Below are positions 8,552-16,617 of a DNA stretch of 64,000 bases, in pieces (position 1 is the first letter of the stretch; each line of letters starts with the position of its first letter). The notes under the pieces were generated by a model. The model made no database searches and was not told where the DNA came from. It saw nothing but the letters and a program-made list of their open reading frames with translations. The stretch is taken from NCBI GenBank assembly GCA_949840465.1, contig CATKXE010000004.1, positions 1 to 64,000 on the forward strand. The letters are read 5' to 3'. A program made the translations under genes and the position numbers. Origin of the DNA: an uncultured Lachnospiraceae bacterium (lineage in GTDB: Bacteria > Bacillota > Clostridia > Lachnospirales > Lachnospiraceae).

Positions 8552-10257
8552 CCTCTTTTTTCCTCCTTTTCATAGTCTATAAAATGCTGGACGAACAGGT
8601 TCGCATCCTCAATCCCGCACAAAAGAGCCAGATCATAGAGGGACGTCTCTTTTAAATTCGCCTGCTCAATGATCTGCGGATTGGTCAGAATGTTGGCCGA
8701 AGTATCGTCGGCAATCACCTTTCCTCCCGAAAATACAACCGCACGCTGCGCATATTCCAGCATCAGATGCATATCATGGGTGATCATAACCACCGTGATC
8801 CCCCTCTCATGCAAATCCTGCAAAACTTCCATAATTTCTGTATAATGCCGGTAATCCTGCCCCGCCGTAGGTTCGTCCAGAATGATCATCTGAGGATCCA
8901 GCACCAGTATGGAAGCAATCGTCACCCTCTTTTTCTGTCCAAAACTAAGCGCGGACACAGGCCATTTCCTGAACGGGTACAGGCCGCATATTTTCAGGAC
9001 TTCCTCCACCTTAGCCTTGACAATGTTCTCCGGCACTTTTCTCTGGCGAAGCCCAAATGCCACCTCGTCAAATATCTGCGGCTTGGATATCATCTGGTTC
9101 GGATTCTGCATCACGTATCCGATCCGGTCGGCACGTTCCTTGATGCTGTAGTTTTTCATGTCCTCATCGTGGAAAGCGAGGCTTCCCACCTGCTGCTTTT
9201 CGAATCCGCATACCACTTTGGAAAATGTGGATTTCCCTGCCCCGTTCGTGCCTACGATAGCCAGAAGCTCTCCTTCCTGAATCTCGATATTGATATTTTT
9301 CAATGCATGGAAGCCATTCTCATATGTAAAATCAATCTTGTCCGCCTTTAAAAGGACCTTCCGTTCTTCTTTTGCTTCAGCCGTCTTTCTTGCATGGAAC
9401 CATTCCCGGACAAGATACTCATCCGCCTCGGAAAGTGTCAGGCTGTGGATACTCTGCGGCTTACTTTCCGGCTTGACCGTCACCCCTGCATATTTCAAAG
9501 CGGTCAGGTATAAAGGCTCGCGGATTCCGTTTTCCGGCAATACGTCCGTGGACAGCAGTTCATCAGGAGGCGCATCCGTGACGATCCGCCCGTCCTTCAT
9601 CAGAACGATTCTGTCCACATCACGCCACAGCACATCTTCCAGACGGTGCTCAATGATGATCACCGTCGCGCCTGACTCTGCCTGGATCTGGTCGATGATC
9701 TCGATGGCCTTCTTGCCGGTAGCCGGATCCAGATTCGCCAAAGGCTCGTCAAAGAGCAGGATGTCCACCTCATTCACCATGACGCCCGCCATGGACACCC
9801 GCTGCTTCTGCCCGCCCGACAATGCATCCGGCGCATGTTCGAGATGGCCGCCGATCCCGACCTTCTCCGCCACCTTCCTGACTTCTTTCTTCATGTCGTC
9901 CTGGCCCATACATGCATTTTCCAGGGCAAATGCAATATCCTCCGCCACTGTCAGACCGATAAACTGCCCGTCCAGATCCTGCAGAACCGTACCGACCATT
10001 TTCGAAATTTCAAAAATACTCAGCTTTTTTGCTTCCTTGTTCTGAATCGTCAGCTTTCCCGTAGATTCCCCCGGATAAGCAAATGGAATCAGTCCGTTCA
10101 TGCAATGCGTCAATGTAGACTTTCCGCAGCCGGACGGGCCTGCGATCAAAATCTTTTCTCCCGGAAATATCTCCAGATTAATGTTCTTCAATGTAGGCTC
10201 TGCCTGAGCATCATACTGAAAGCCAAAATCCTCAAATTTTATAATCGGTTCTTTCAC
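8548..10257 (-). CDS. ECF transporter energizing ATPase, two ABC domains fused
   Basis: 569 residues containing both ATPase halves that are separate EcfA1/EcfA2 in many Firmicutes. Domain 1: Walker A GPSGCGKST, signature LSGGQKQR, Walker B DILLFDEP, switch His in IIEHRLEDV. Domain 2: Walker A GTNGAGKST, signature LSFGQKKR, Walker B MIILDEP, His in MITHDMH. A linker of roughly 45 residues joins them near residue 260. The protein powers vitamin- or nucleoside-type uptake with the T and S subunits at the membrane. It starts 174 bases after the S gene; that gap holds a weak hairpin but no clear promoter. Confidence 0.95.
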   Translation of the reverse strand: MKEPIIKFEDFGFQYDAQAEPTLKNINLEIFPGEKILIAGPSGCGKSTLTHCMNGLIPFAYPGESTGKLTIQNKEAKKLSIFEISKMVGTVLQDLDGQFIGLTVAEDIAFALENACMGQDDMKKEVRKVAEKVGIGGHLEHAPDALSGGQKQRVSMAGVMVNEVDILLFDEPLANLDPATGKKAIEIIDQIQAESGATVIIIEHRLEDVLWRDVDRIVLMKDGRIVTDAPPDELLSTDVLPENGIREPLYLTALKYAGVTVKPESKPQSIHSLTLSEADEYLVREWFHARKTAEAKEERKVLLKADKIDFTYENGFHALKNINIEIQEGELLAIVGTNGAGKSTFSKVVCGFEKQQVGSLAFHDEDMKNYSIKERADRIGYVMQNPNQMISKPQIFDEVAFGLRQRKVPENIVKAKVEEVLKICGLYPFRKWPVSALSFGQKKRVTIASILVLDPQMIILDEPTAGQDYRHYTEIMEVLQDLHERGITVVMITHDMHLMLEYAQRAVVFSGGKVIADDTSANILTNPQIIEQANLKETSLYDLALLCGIEDANLFVQHFIDYEKEEKRG

Positions 10258-10431
10258 CTGTTGCTTCCTCCTGTCATTACCGAGATCGCCGTACCTTTTG
10301 AATACAGCCTGTTTCTGTAAAATCTCATAAAACGTGCCCCAGCGGCATATATCTGCGCTTCTGTATCAGATGCAGTCCTAAACACGGAAAAAAGGGCAGC
10401 TAAAAAAACCACCCTTCTCACCAGATCCTCT

Positions 10432-10983
10432 TTATTTTTCCATTTTCAATGAACCTTTTTTCGCTCTTGTCGCCGCATATGCAAAGCACAAAATTGTTCC
10501 TACGATTGCTGTGGAAACAATATTTCCAACACTTCCCACCGCGCCCTGAAGGAAAATCTTCTCTACAGGCTCGCTGTAAATCAAAATGTCAAGCGCCGGA
10601 GCGATCAGCCCCCATGCAATCAGATGCGCAATGACCTGTACCACATTAAAAATCACAGCTCCCTTGACGCCGAAATCCCCCTTTGCCAAATCAATCTTGA
10701 AGCCTACAAATCCCATTGCCAGGCCAAAAAATGCGGAACCTGCAACCCAGCTCCACCATACGCCCCAGCCGCTTGCCAGGTCGCTTAAAAAATGTCCGAT
10801 CAGTCCCATCAGGCACCCCGCCACAGGACCGAACAGCATCGCCATCACCGCAATGACCGGATAATGTACGCTTACCTTCAAGTTAGGGATAGGCGTGGGA
10901 ATTGCAACGTAAGTACTCAAAACGAAAAATAACGCCGCACCGATTCCGATTGCTACGATTGTCTTAACTGAAAAATTCTTCAT
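10432..10983 (-). CDS. ECF transporter S component, UPF0397-like
   Basis: 183 residues and about five membrane helices. The N-terminal pattern KTIVAIGIGAALFFVLSTYVAIPTPIPN, split here by eye into its two halves, and the later GPVAGCLMGLIGH and SGWGVWWSWV are typical of UPF0397 substrate-binding proteins. The ORF-track start at 11025 is rejected: GAGGAGG lies inside that extension, 7 bases before the ATG at 10983, and family members begin with MKNxSVKT. The substrate of this S family is not firmly known to me; riboflavin-type annotations are transferred by similarity. The neighbouring SAM hydrolase and nucleoside hydrolase point to an adenosine/SAM-related or nucleoside-like ligand, which is inference. 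Confidence 0.88.
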   Translation of the reverse strand: MKNFSVKTIVAIGIGAALFFVLSTYVAIPTPIPNLKVSVHYPVIAVMAMLFGPVAGCLMGLIGHFLSDLASGWGVWWSWVAGSAFFGLAMGFVGFKIDLAKGDFGVKGAVIFNVVQVIAHLIAWGLIAPALDILIYSEPVEKIFLQGAVGSVGNIVSTAIVGTILCFAYAATRAKKGSLKMEK

Positions 10984-11091
10984 GTGTAAAACCTCCTCTT
11001 CTCTCGTAAGAACTCTCCCTTTCAATATCTTTTTGATAACCCTTTGATATTCTGTCGCTTTTTTATTTTATACGATTTCACCCCCGAAATT

Positions 11092-11108
11092 GACACTTAG
11101 TAAATGTC
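11092..11108. promoter_or_regulatory. Operator-like palindrome upstream of the ECF operon
   Basis: GACACTTAGTAAATGTC is a 17-base near-perfect inverted repeat about 110 bases before the S-component ATG, next to a TATAAAAT box on the minus strand at about 11072. It could be a repressor site for the transporter unit. Confidence 0.35.
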
Positions 11109-11234
11109 GTTTTCAGGGGCGTCCATAAAACATTCCCAGAAATCTTTTTTAAGCATTTGCCCAAAAGCCAAAGGCAATCACGGAGATAAGGCGTTCTTCG
11201 CTGTAAATCCGATCCGTCTTTCCTGATCGATATG

Positions 11235-12083
11235 CTATCTGTCTTTTCTGATGGCAATATGCCAGCTGTTTCCTGTGCCTACATTATAAGCCCTCGCAAA
11301 ACTCCCCTGGTTGATCGCTACTGCCATACAGTTCAGGGAATTCATATAAACCAGCGGTTCACCCACATAGACGTCGGCAAAAGAATGTGCATAGACCATG
11401 GTATTGCGGTACAGCGTCCTGGTGTCGTTGCTGATCATCACTTCGACACGTTCCCCGAACTCAATGCCAAGGCTCTTGAACAATTCGATCGGGATATTCG
11501 TCCACAGGCTTCCGAAACGTACATCCAACACGTCGATGGTTCCCTCCACGCCGCCGTCCTCTGTGGATCTGGCCGGAATTGTCGGCAGCTCCAATACCGT
11601 TTCAGGATCCACCTCCGGCCCCACTTCTTCAAATGTAATCTCTCCGGACGCCAGTCTGGCTCCTGTATATGCATATACGTCACGCCCGTGGAACGTATAA
11701 GACTCTTCCGATCCGGAACGGCGGTTGACAGATTCGTCAATGATCCTTGCCGCCTCTATCCCTGGATTACGCTTTACAAAGGTTAATGTGCCATTATCCG
11801 GGGTCACCACATACTGCCCCGTCTTCGTCCTGACCACAATACTCCTCCTTGTGGATCCGACGCCGGGATCTACCACGGATACAAACACCGTCCCTTCCGG
11901 CCAATAGCTTACTGTCTGTATCAAACGGTAGCTGGCTTCCCATGTATTGTAGGGTTCGATGCCGTGCGTCAGGTCATAAATCTTCAAATCCGGCGATACG
12001 CCGTATGCCACCCCGTACATAGCGCTCACAGCGCCGTCCTGCATGCCGAAATCCGTCTGAAATACTAAAGCTGCTTTTCCCAT
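11235..12083 (-). CDS. SAM hydroxide adenosyltransferase family protein (DUF62)
   Basis: 282 residues. Family features: FQTDFGMQDGAVSAMYGV at the N-terminus with the conserved substrate-binding Asp, DLTHGI, VSVVDPGVGSTRR, and TPDNGTLTFV; the second half is the C-terminal beta-barrel with YTFHGRDVYAYTGARLASG. Known members split S-adenosylmethionine with water to adenosine and methionine; halide-using relatives make 5-chloro or 5-fluoro-adenosine. The Asp/Arg/His set of the hydrolase branch appears consistent here but I cannot assign water versus halide use. It sits between the ECF transporter unit and a nucleoside hydrolase, all on the same strand, which makes an adenosine-releasing salvage step plausible. 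Confidence 0.9.
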   Translation of the reverse strand: MGKAALVFQTDFGMQDGAVSAMYGVAYGVSPDLKIYDLTHGIEPYNTWEASYRLIQTVSYWPEGTVFVSVVDPGVGSTRRSIVVRTKTGQYVVTPDNGTLTFVKRNPGIEAARIIDESVNRRSGSEESYTFHGRDVYAYTGARLASGEITFEEVGPEVDPETVLELPTIPARSTEDGGVEGTIDVLDVRFGSLWTNIPIELFKSLGIEFGERVEVMISNDTRTLYRNTMVYAHSFADVYVGEPLVYMNSLNCMAVAINQGSFARAYNVGTGNSWHIAIRKDR

Positions 12084-12204
12084 ATTTCCATCTCCTCCAT
12101 TTCATACTATACGCTCTTCTGCTCAGGAGCCGTAAAATATACCGCTGTACTGATTTAAAAAACTTGTCCGCTCCTGCTTTGGCGGCTGTTTTTACCAGGC
12201 GCCC

Positions 12205-13314
12205 CTAATCCTTACATAATTTTGTTATCAGGTCTGTCATCAGCGCATCCCGCTCTATACGGTATACATATTTCATAGAATGCCTTTTTTCTGAAAATAC
12301 ATGCCCTAAAGCCGTCCCGTAATCCCTGCCCCTGCGGGACAGGCGGACTCCGTCCGATAAGGTATACCCAAAGGGCATCCCGTAATTCTTGCCCCTGCGG
12401 GGCGGGCGGACTTCGTCCGATAAGGTATACCCAAAGGGCATCCCGTAATTCTTGCCCCTATGGGGCGGGCGGACTTCGTCCGATAAGGTATACTCTGATG
12501 CGCTGATGATCTTAGGACAGGGCATGATCCGTTCATTCATAAATCTCTGCCCGTCGTTCAAAAGCCATGCGACCGCAGTCACATCCCAGATTACCTTCGC
12601 CCAGGCCGTATCAGGCATCCATTCCTCCACTGCCCTGATCGCATATCCGGCCAGATAATCAGCCAGCTTATTTTTTCCCATCAAGTAAGCTTCCATCTCC
12701 GGCCTGCTAAGTGAAAAGCTCTCTACCACACCCCAGCAGGGAAGATGCACCAAAGGAACTCCGCTGTCAAAGAGGACGCGCGCCGCCAAAACATCTTCCG
12801 CCAGATTAAATTCCTCCATCCCCTGGCAGTGGAGCGCGCTGCCGCCCAGCCAGACCACTACCATCCGCTCCCGAATTGCGGGTTCCTGCAAAATCGCGGA
12901 AGCGATATTGGTGGCCGCCGCAATCCCAACCACATATAAAGGATTTTCCCCTGAATGCCCCATTGCCCGCCTGATCAAATCCTCTGACGCCGTGGAAATA
13001 ACCGGGGACTTCTCATCCTTCAAAAACCGCTCTGCCCCCTTGAATACAGGTATCTTCCCTTTTTCTACATCCGCCAGATTCAAAATATTCAGGATTTCCT
13101 GATAGCTTTTCTCCATACCGGCTTTGGGCGAATCCGCTTTTTCATTCAAAAAAGGCGCGGCATAAACTGCCTGAGTCCGAAGCTTATCCTTGTTCTTCAG
13201 CAGATATGCCAGCGCAAATTGGTCGTCCACTTCATTATAGGTATCCGTATCAAGCACTACATCCACCGGATGTTTTGGGCACTGCAGCATACGGATCCTC
13301 TGACTCTCTTCCAA
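12205..13314 (-). CDS. Nucleoside hydrolase with three in-frame 21-residue repeat insertions
   Basis: About 369 residues. The calcium-binding N-terminal DTDTYNEVDDQFA is the family hallmark; IAAATNIASAIL and the later GGSAL follow. It cleaves nucleosides to base and ribose. Without residues contributed by three tandem repeats (YTLSDEVRPP..RGK.YGMPFG, 3 x 21) the C-terminus reads SASEY-VFSEKRHSMKYVY, the expected family ending, so the insertions are clean and in frame. Start choice: the ORF-track ATG at 13335 lies at the edge of another repeat copy with poor ribosome site, whereas TTG at 13314 has GGAGG 8 bases ahead; ATG at 13290 with AGAGGA is another option. The downstream neighbour is the SAM hydrolase-type gene. 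Confidence 0.85.
   Translation of the reverse strand: MEESQRIRMLQCPKHPVDVVLDTDTYNEVDDQFALAYLLKNKDKLRTQAVYAAPFLNEKADSPKAGMEKSYQEILNILNLADVEKGKIPVFKGAERFLKDEKSPVISTASEDLIRRAMGHSGENPLYVVGIAAATNIASAILQEPAIRERMVVVWLGGSALHCQGMEEFNLAEDVLAARVLFDSGVPLVHLPCWGVVESFSLSRPEMEAYLMGKNKLADYLAGYAIRAVEEWMPDTAWAKVIWDVTAVAWLLNDGQRFMNERIMPCPKIISASEYTLSDEVRPPHRGKNYGMPFGYTLSDEVRPPRRGKNYGMPFGYTLSDGVRLSRRGRDYGTALGHVFSEKRHSMKYVYRIERDALMTDLITKLCKD
12298..12486 (+). repeat. Three tandem 63-bp copies of a palindromic coding repeat (family A)
   Basis: Units start at about 12298 (degenerate), 12361 and 12424, each 63 bases, with a fourth partial start at 12487. A unit is made of three mini-hairpins: CCCAAAGGG, GCCCCTGCGGGGC and CGGACTTCGTCCG. 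Because 63 is a multiple of three and the minus-strand frame has no stop, each unit adds 21 residues to the nucleoside hydrolase. There are no spacers, so this is not a CRISPR array. Confidence 0.9.
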
Positions 13315-13335
13315 TACCACCACCTCCATAATCAT

Positions 13336-13409
13336 ACCTTAACGGACGAAGTCCGCCCGCCCCACAGGGGCATGCATTGCGGGACGTGCGGTATGCCCTT
13401 TGGGTATAA
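13336..13409 (-). repeat. Family A palindromic repeat, inverted copy, between nucleoside hydrolase and TraX
   Basis: Contains CGGACGAAGTCCG, GCCCCACAGGGGC and GCCCTTTGGGTATA, the reverse of the tandem units, with an extra GCATTGCGGGACGT stretch in the middle. It fills the space between the nucleoside hydrolase start and the TraX stop. Read on the plus strand it keeps the same open frame (DEVRPPHRG...CGMPFGY). Confidence 0.85.
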
Positions 13410-13429
13410 CAAAATGCCAACCGGACCTC

Positions 13430-14173
13430 TTAGAAGACAAAAATACGAAGCAATCCCAAGATCAATAAATGTACCGGATAGAACAGGTAAAAGAACCACT
13501 TGGAAAATGTGCGCCCATACTCCGCCCTCTTTCCATTGTAAAAACACAGCACCGTAACTCCGGCAGCCACTACGCCCAGGCTGCCGCAAATTGCCCGAAG
13601 CGCGGCCTCCGCCTCAGAATACAGGAACAGATTGTTTTGATAAAGAAAAAATACAAAGATCAACGCCGCCGCCCCAAAAGATACTGCCGCCTTTTTTTTC
13701 GATTGACAGGCATGGGAAAACATAATCGTATAAATGGCTGCCATGATCGGCCAATCACATATACTCGTCACCAAAACCAGCAGGATCTGCACAAGTATCC
13801 TTAAAAACAGGTTCTTTATTTTTTCCTGTGCCGCCAGAATCAAAAAACAGAAAAACAATGTAAAGAGCATATTCAGCCCCACAAAATAAAAGCCATCGCC
13901 ATATGAAAAGGCCAAACAAAACGGTATTTCTGATAAAACAGCAAACAAAAACAGACGAACCGCATAGTTCTTTTTGGAACGTGTATACTGATATCCCTCC
14001 ACCAGAAACCAACACATAACCGGCGCCGTGAAATATCCCACATCTTCAAACAGAGCCGCCAAAAACGTCCCGCTTTCCAAACATACATGGGAAATATGGT
14101 TCAGCAGCATTGTGAGCATTGCAATATATTTTATCACATCACGGTTCAGTCCATACGTTGTCTCTGTTTTCAT
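13430..14173 (-). CDS. TraX-family membrane protein
   Basis: 247 residues with about seven or eight hydrophobic segments. The N-terminal pattern RDVIKYIAMLTMLLNHISH and the following TAPVMCWFLVEGYQYTRSKKNY match the TraX family, first known as the F-pilin N-acetyltransferase and related to other membrane acyltransferases. In Firmicutes the family is common outside conjugation systems and its substrate is unknown; there are no conjugation genes nearby. GGGAGG lies 8 bases before the ATG. It ends in the basic/aromatic YPVHLLILGLLRIFVF, typical for the family. Confidence 0.88.
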   Translation of the reverse strand: MKTETTYGLNRDVIKYIAMLTMLLNHISHVCLESGTFLAALFEDVGYFTAPVMCWFLVEGYQYTRSKKNYAVRLFLFAVLSEIPFCLAFSYGDGFYFVGLNMLFTLFFCFLILAAQEKIKNLFLRILVQILLVLVTSICDWPIMAAIYTIMFSHACQSKKKAAVSFGAAALIFVFFLYQNNLFLYSEAEAALRAICGSLGVVAAGVTVLCFYNGKRAEYGRTFSKWFFYLFYPVHLLILGLLRIFVF

Positions 14174-14352
14174 AGCAAGGCGCCTCCCTGATTTCGTTTA
14201 GGCAACTCAAAAAATCTTTTGCCCGCATCTTAATTGACGGCTGTCCATGGGCGCTGCGTTCACACTTTCTTTGCCCCTGCGGAACAGTAAAAAACTCGTC
14301 AGAATTTATTGTAACGCCTTTCTTCCCATATGTCAAAGATTCTTCCGCTTCT

Positions 14353-15072
14353 TCAATAATGATTTTCCTCCTCCACGCTTATCCTGTACCCCACTCCCAG
14401 TTCATTGTGTATAAATCTTGCATCTCCGGGACGCTCCCCAATCTTTTTCCTGATATTCGCCATATTCACCTGTAGCTTTTTGATGCTTCCCGGGCCGTTC
14501 CATCCCCAAATTTCCTGTATGATTTCGGCATAGGTCATGACTTTTCCTGTTTTCCCGACCAAAAACACCACAATATTGTACTCTGTCTGGGTCAGCTTTA
14601 CCTCCCTGCCTTCCACAAAAACCCTTCTTGCATCATAATCAATTTCCAGTTTTCCTTTGCTGCCCCTTCCCGGCTGAACGCTGCCGGGATTTCCATATCG
14701 GCTGCTGTTTCGCAGGGCGCTGCGTATCCTTGCCTCCAGTTCCGCCGTGCCGAAAGGCTTAGTCACATAATCATTTGCCCCCAGATCCAACGCCTGCACT
14801 TTGTCCATTTCGTTGGAGCGCGCGGAGAGTACAAGGATGGGCGCCTTTGATTTTTCTCTTACATCCTTTATAAACTGGATTCCGTCCATATCCGGAAGCC
14901 CCAGATCCAGTATAACCAGATCCGGGCCGTGGGATTCAAAAAGCATCCTGCCGTCCTCCCCTTTTTCGGCGCACAAGACCTGATATCCATGAGCCTGCAG
15001 CACCGCCCTCACAAAATTACGTATATTCTCTTCATCCTCAATGATCAATATTTTATATTTATTCCTATTCAT
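14353..15072 (-). CDS. kdpE: KdpE-like OmpR-family response regulator
   Basis: 239 residues. Receiver domain (1-120): acidic pair IIEDEEN, phospho-acceptor Asp in LVILDLGLPDMDG, conserved Thr/Ser and the LGANDYVTKPF Lys switch. Winged-helix DNA-binding domain (about 140-235) with LTQTEYNIVVFLV and LQVNMANIRKKIG. It should be phosphorylated by the adjacent KdpD-like kinase, transcribed just ahead of it. No potassium transporter genes (kdpFABC) are in the window, so the target genes are unknown. Between kinase stop and this start there are 95 bases, 60 of which are a family A repeat; the nearest GGAG is about 12 bases from the ATG, an unusually wide spacing. Confidence 0.88.
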   Translation of the reverse strand: MNRNKYKILIIEDEENIRNFVRAVLQAHGYQVLCAEKGEDGRMLFESHGPDLVILDLGLPDMDGIQFIKDVREKSKAPILVLSARSNEMDKVQALDLGANDYVTKPFGTAELEARIRSALRNSSRYGNPGSVQPGRGSKGKLEIDYDARRVFVEGREVKLTQTEYNIVVFLVGKTGKVMTYAEIIQEIWGWNGPGSIKKLQVNMANIRKKIGERPGDARFIHNELGVGYRISVEEENHY

Positions 15073-15094
15073 GATGATTATCTTCTCCTATCCG

Positions 15095-15155
15095 TTGTGG
15101 GACAAAGTCCGCCCGCCCTGCAGGGGCATGTATTACGGATGCCCTTTGGGTATTA
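15095..15155 (-). repeat. Family A palindromic repeat between kdpD-like and kdpE-like genes
   Basis: Inverted copy: GGGACAAAGTCC, GCCCTGCAGGGGC, then GATGCCCTTTGGGTATTA. It sits in the intercistronic gap, so the two-component mRNA would carry its hairpins. Confidence 0.85.
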
Positions 15156-15167
15156 CTTTCTAAATTT

Positions 15168-16265
15168 TCATCCGCACTCTTCAACCGCAAAACGAAACAG
15201 CGCCCCTCCTTTTGGAAGGTTTTCTACAGTGATCTCGCCGCCGTGCGCCTTAATAATCGTAGCACACACTGACAATCCGATGCCCATACTTTTTTTCTGG
15301 TTGTCAACCGGCACATCCCTTTTCTCATACCCAAAAGGCATCCCGTAATACATCCCGGAATTCATACCCCTTTGGGAATGATATCCCGTAAAAATATTGC
15401 CGAGCAATTCCGGCGGGATTCCTATGCCGTTGTCCGCCACTTCAAATATGACCTGTCCATCTTTTCTATATATGTTCAATGAAAGCCGGGTCATACCTTT
15501 TGCATGGAGTACTGCATTTTCCAAAAGGTTCCCCAGCACCTGCTGGATCAATACCGGATCCACTAAAATGCATACAAACTCTTCGGGAAGACTGACCTCG
15601 ACAGCCTGATTCGGAAACCCTTTTCGGAATTTCACCAGAACACTGTCCACCAATTCCTCCAATACCACGGAAGTCGTAATCAGTTTTACATCCGCCCCGC
15701 CGATACGGGTAATGGACAAAAGATTTTCCACCATACGGATGAGCCACTGCGCATCCTCCCGTATTCCCTCCAGAAGCTCTATGTGCTGCTCTTCTGTCAG
15801 TTTCCCGTAATCTTCAATCAGTGCAGAACTGGAACCATATATCGTAGTCAGAGGCGTACGCAGGTCATGGGACACGGCCCTCAGCAGATTTGCGCGCATC
15901 CTCTCCTTCTCAATTTCGGCTCGTTCCTTTTCCTGCCGCCTCAATTTTACAGTGAGCGTACTGGTGATCAAAGTCAGACTCAACATCAAAACCGCGGAAA
16001 ACATATTTTCCGGGATGCTGAAATTGAATCGGAAAAATGGGAAAGTAAACGCATAATTCAGGCATAATACACTGCACAGGGACGAGACGATCCCGTACAC
16101 ATATCCTTGTGTCAACAGCGAAACCAAAATCACTGCCAGCGCAAGTATCATAGGAATCAAAAACTGCGTCTTAAACTGCTTCTGTATAAACAGGCTGCTT
16201 CCCAAAGCCCCCACCATAAGAATGCTCGTTTTTAAAATATCACAGCCCCGTTCTTTCCATTCCAT
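15168..16265 (-). CDS. KdpD-like sensor histidine kinase with a repeat inserted in the ATP lid
   Basis: About 365 residues: the DUF4118-type membrane part (four hydrophobic segments within about 10-120) followed by HisKA (LLRAVSHDLRTPLTT, phospho-His) and HATPase (N box LLENAVLHA, G1 DNGIGIP, G2 MGIGLSVC). The N-terminal KdpD/Usp sensor part of full KdpD is absent, so this is the short membrane form. Between G1 and G2, in the flexible ATP lid, about 20 residues read QRGMNSGMYYGMPFGYEK and derive from a family A repeat. ORF-track start 16328 reads through another partial repeat; AGAGAGG 9 bases before ATG 16265 (MEWKERG) is the better start. Whether the enlarged lid still allows catalysis cannot be judged from sequence. 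Confidence 0.85.
   Translation of the reverse strand: MEWKERGCDILKTSILMVGALGSSLFIQKQFKTQFLIPMILALAVILVSLLTQGYVYGIVSSLCSVLCLNYAFTFPFFRFNFSIPENMFSAVLMLSLTLITSTLTVKLRRQEKERAEIEKERMRANLLRAVSHDLRTPLTTIYGSSSALIEDYGKLTEEQHIELLEGIREDAQWLIRMVENLLSITRIGGADVKLITTSVVLEELVDSVLVKFRKGFPNQAVEVSLPEEFVCILVDPVLIQQVLGNLLENAVLHAKGMTRLSLNIYRKDGQVIFEVADNGIGIPPELLGNIFTGYHSQRGMNSGMYYGMPFGYEKRDVPVDNQKKSMGIGLSVCATIIKAHGGEITVENLPKGGALFRFAVEECG
15325..15382 (+). repeat. Family A repeat variant inside the kinase gene
   Basis: Shares CATACCCAAAAGGCATCCCG with the tandem units, but the right half is replaced by CATACCCCTTTGGGAATG, so the copy forms one larger palindrome (CCCAAAAGG with CCTTTGGG). Read on the minus strand it yields the same YGMPFGY frame as in the nucleoside hydrolase. 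Confidence 0.8.
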
Positions 16266-16289
16266 GTCCATCTGCCTCTCTCTTATACA

Positions 16290-16330
16290 TTGTCGGACGA
16301 AGTCCGCCCGCCCCATAGAATGTTCCATAT
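16290..16330 (-). repeat. Partial family A repeat upstream of the kinase gene
   Basis: Only the CGGACGAAGTCCGCCCGCCCC half remains, just upstream of the chosen kinase start. The ORF-track start lies inside it. Confidence 0.7.
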
Positions 16331-16464
16331 TTCCTCAGAATATGTAATCTAAAATCCCAATTTTATCATACCATGTATTCAGCTAAGATGCAGATAAGAT
16401 TCCAGTATATCTATTGATATGCACATTTTGCTCTGCTAAAATACGCAAAGCGGCATACAAAATG

Positions 16465-16499
16465 CTCCTGAATATTTTGAAACACAAAATTTTCAGGAG
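16465..16499. repeat. 15-bp inverted repeat, 5-base loop
   Basis: CTCCTGAATATTTTG and CAAAATTTTCAGGAG pair in 14 of 15 positions. It lies in the 350-base gap between the kinase start and the small membrane protein. Without a T tract on either side it may be an operator or RNA processing signal rather than a terminator; nothing else is seen in the gap apart from the partial repeat. Confidence 0.5.
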
Positions 16500-16617
16500 A
16501 TTTCTTACAACCACTCGAAATCTGAGACCCGACGAACAGAGTTTTACGGCACTGCCTGAAACTTTGCGTACAGTCCCATAAAGATTAAGAGAATTCATAT
16601 TTACACAGGAGGTTCTT

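Noticed and set aside
12298-12490. CRISPR-like tandem repeats
   Set aside because: The 63-bp units are directly adjacent, have no unique spacers, and are translated in frame inside a gene.
14139-14336. 65-residue ORF between KdpE-like and TraX genes
   Set aside because: It overlaps the TraX start, has no clear ribosome site and no recognisable motif.
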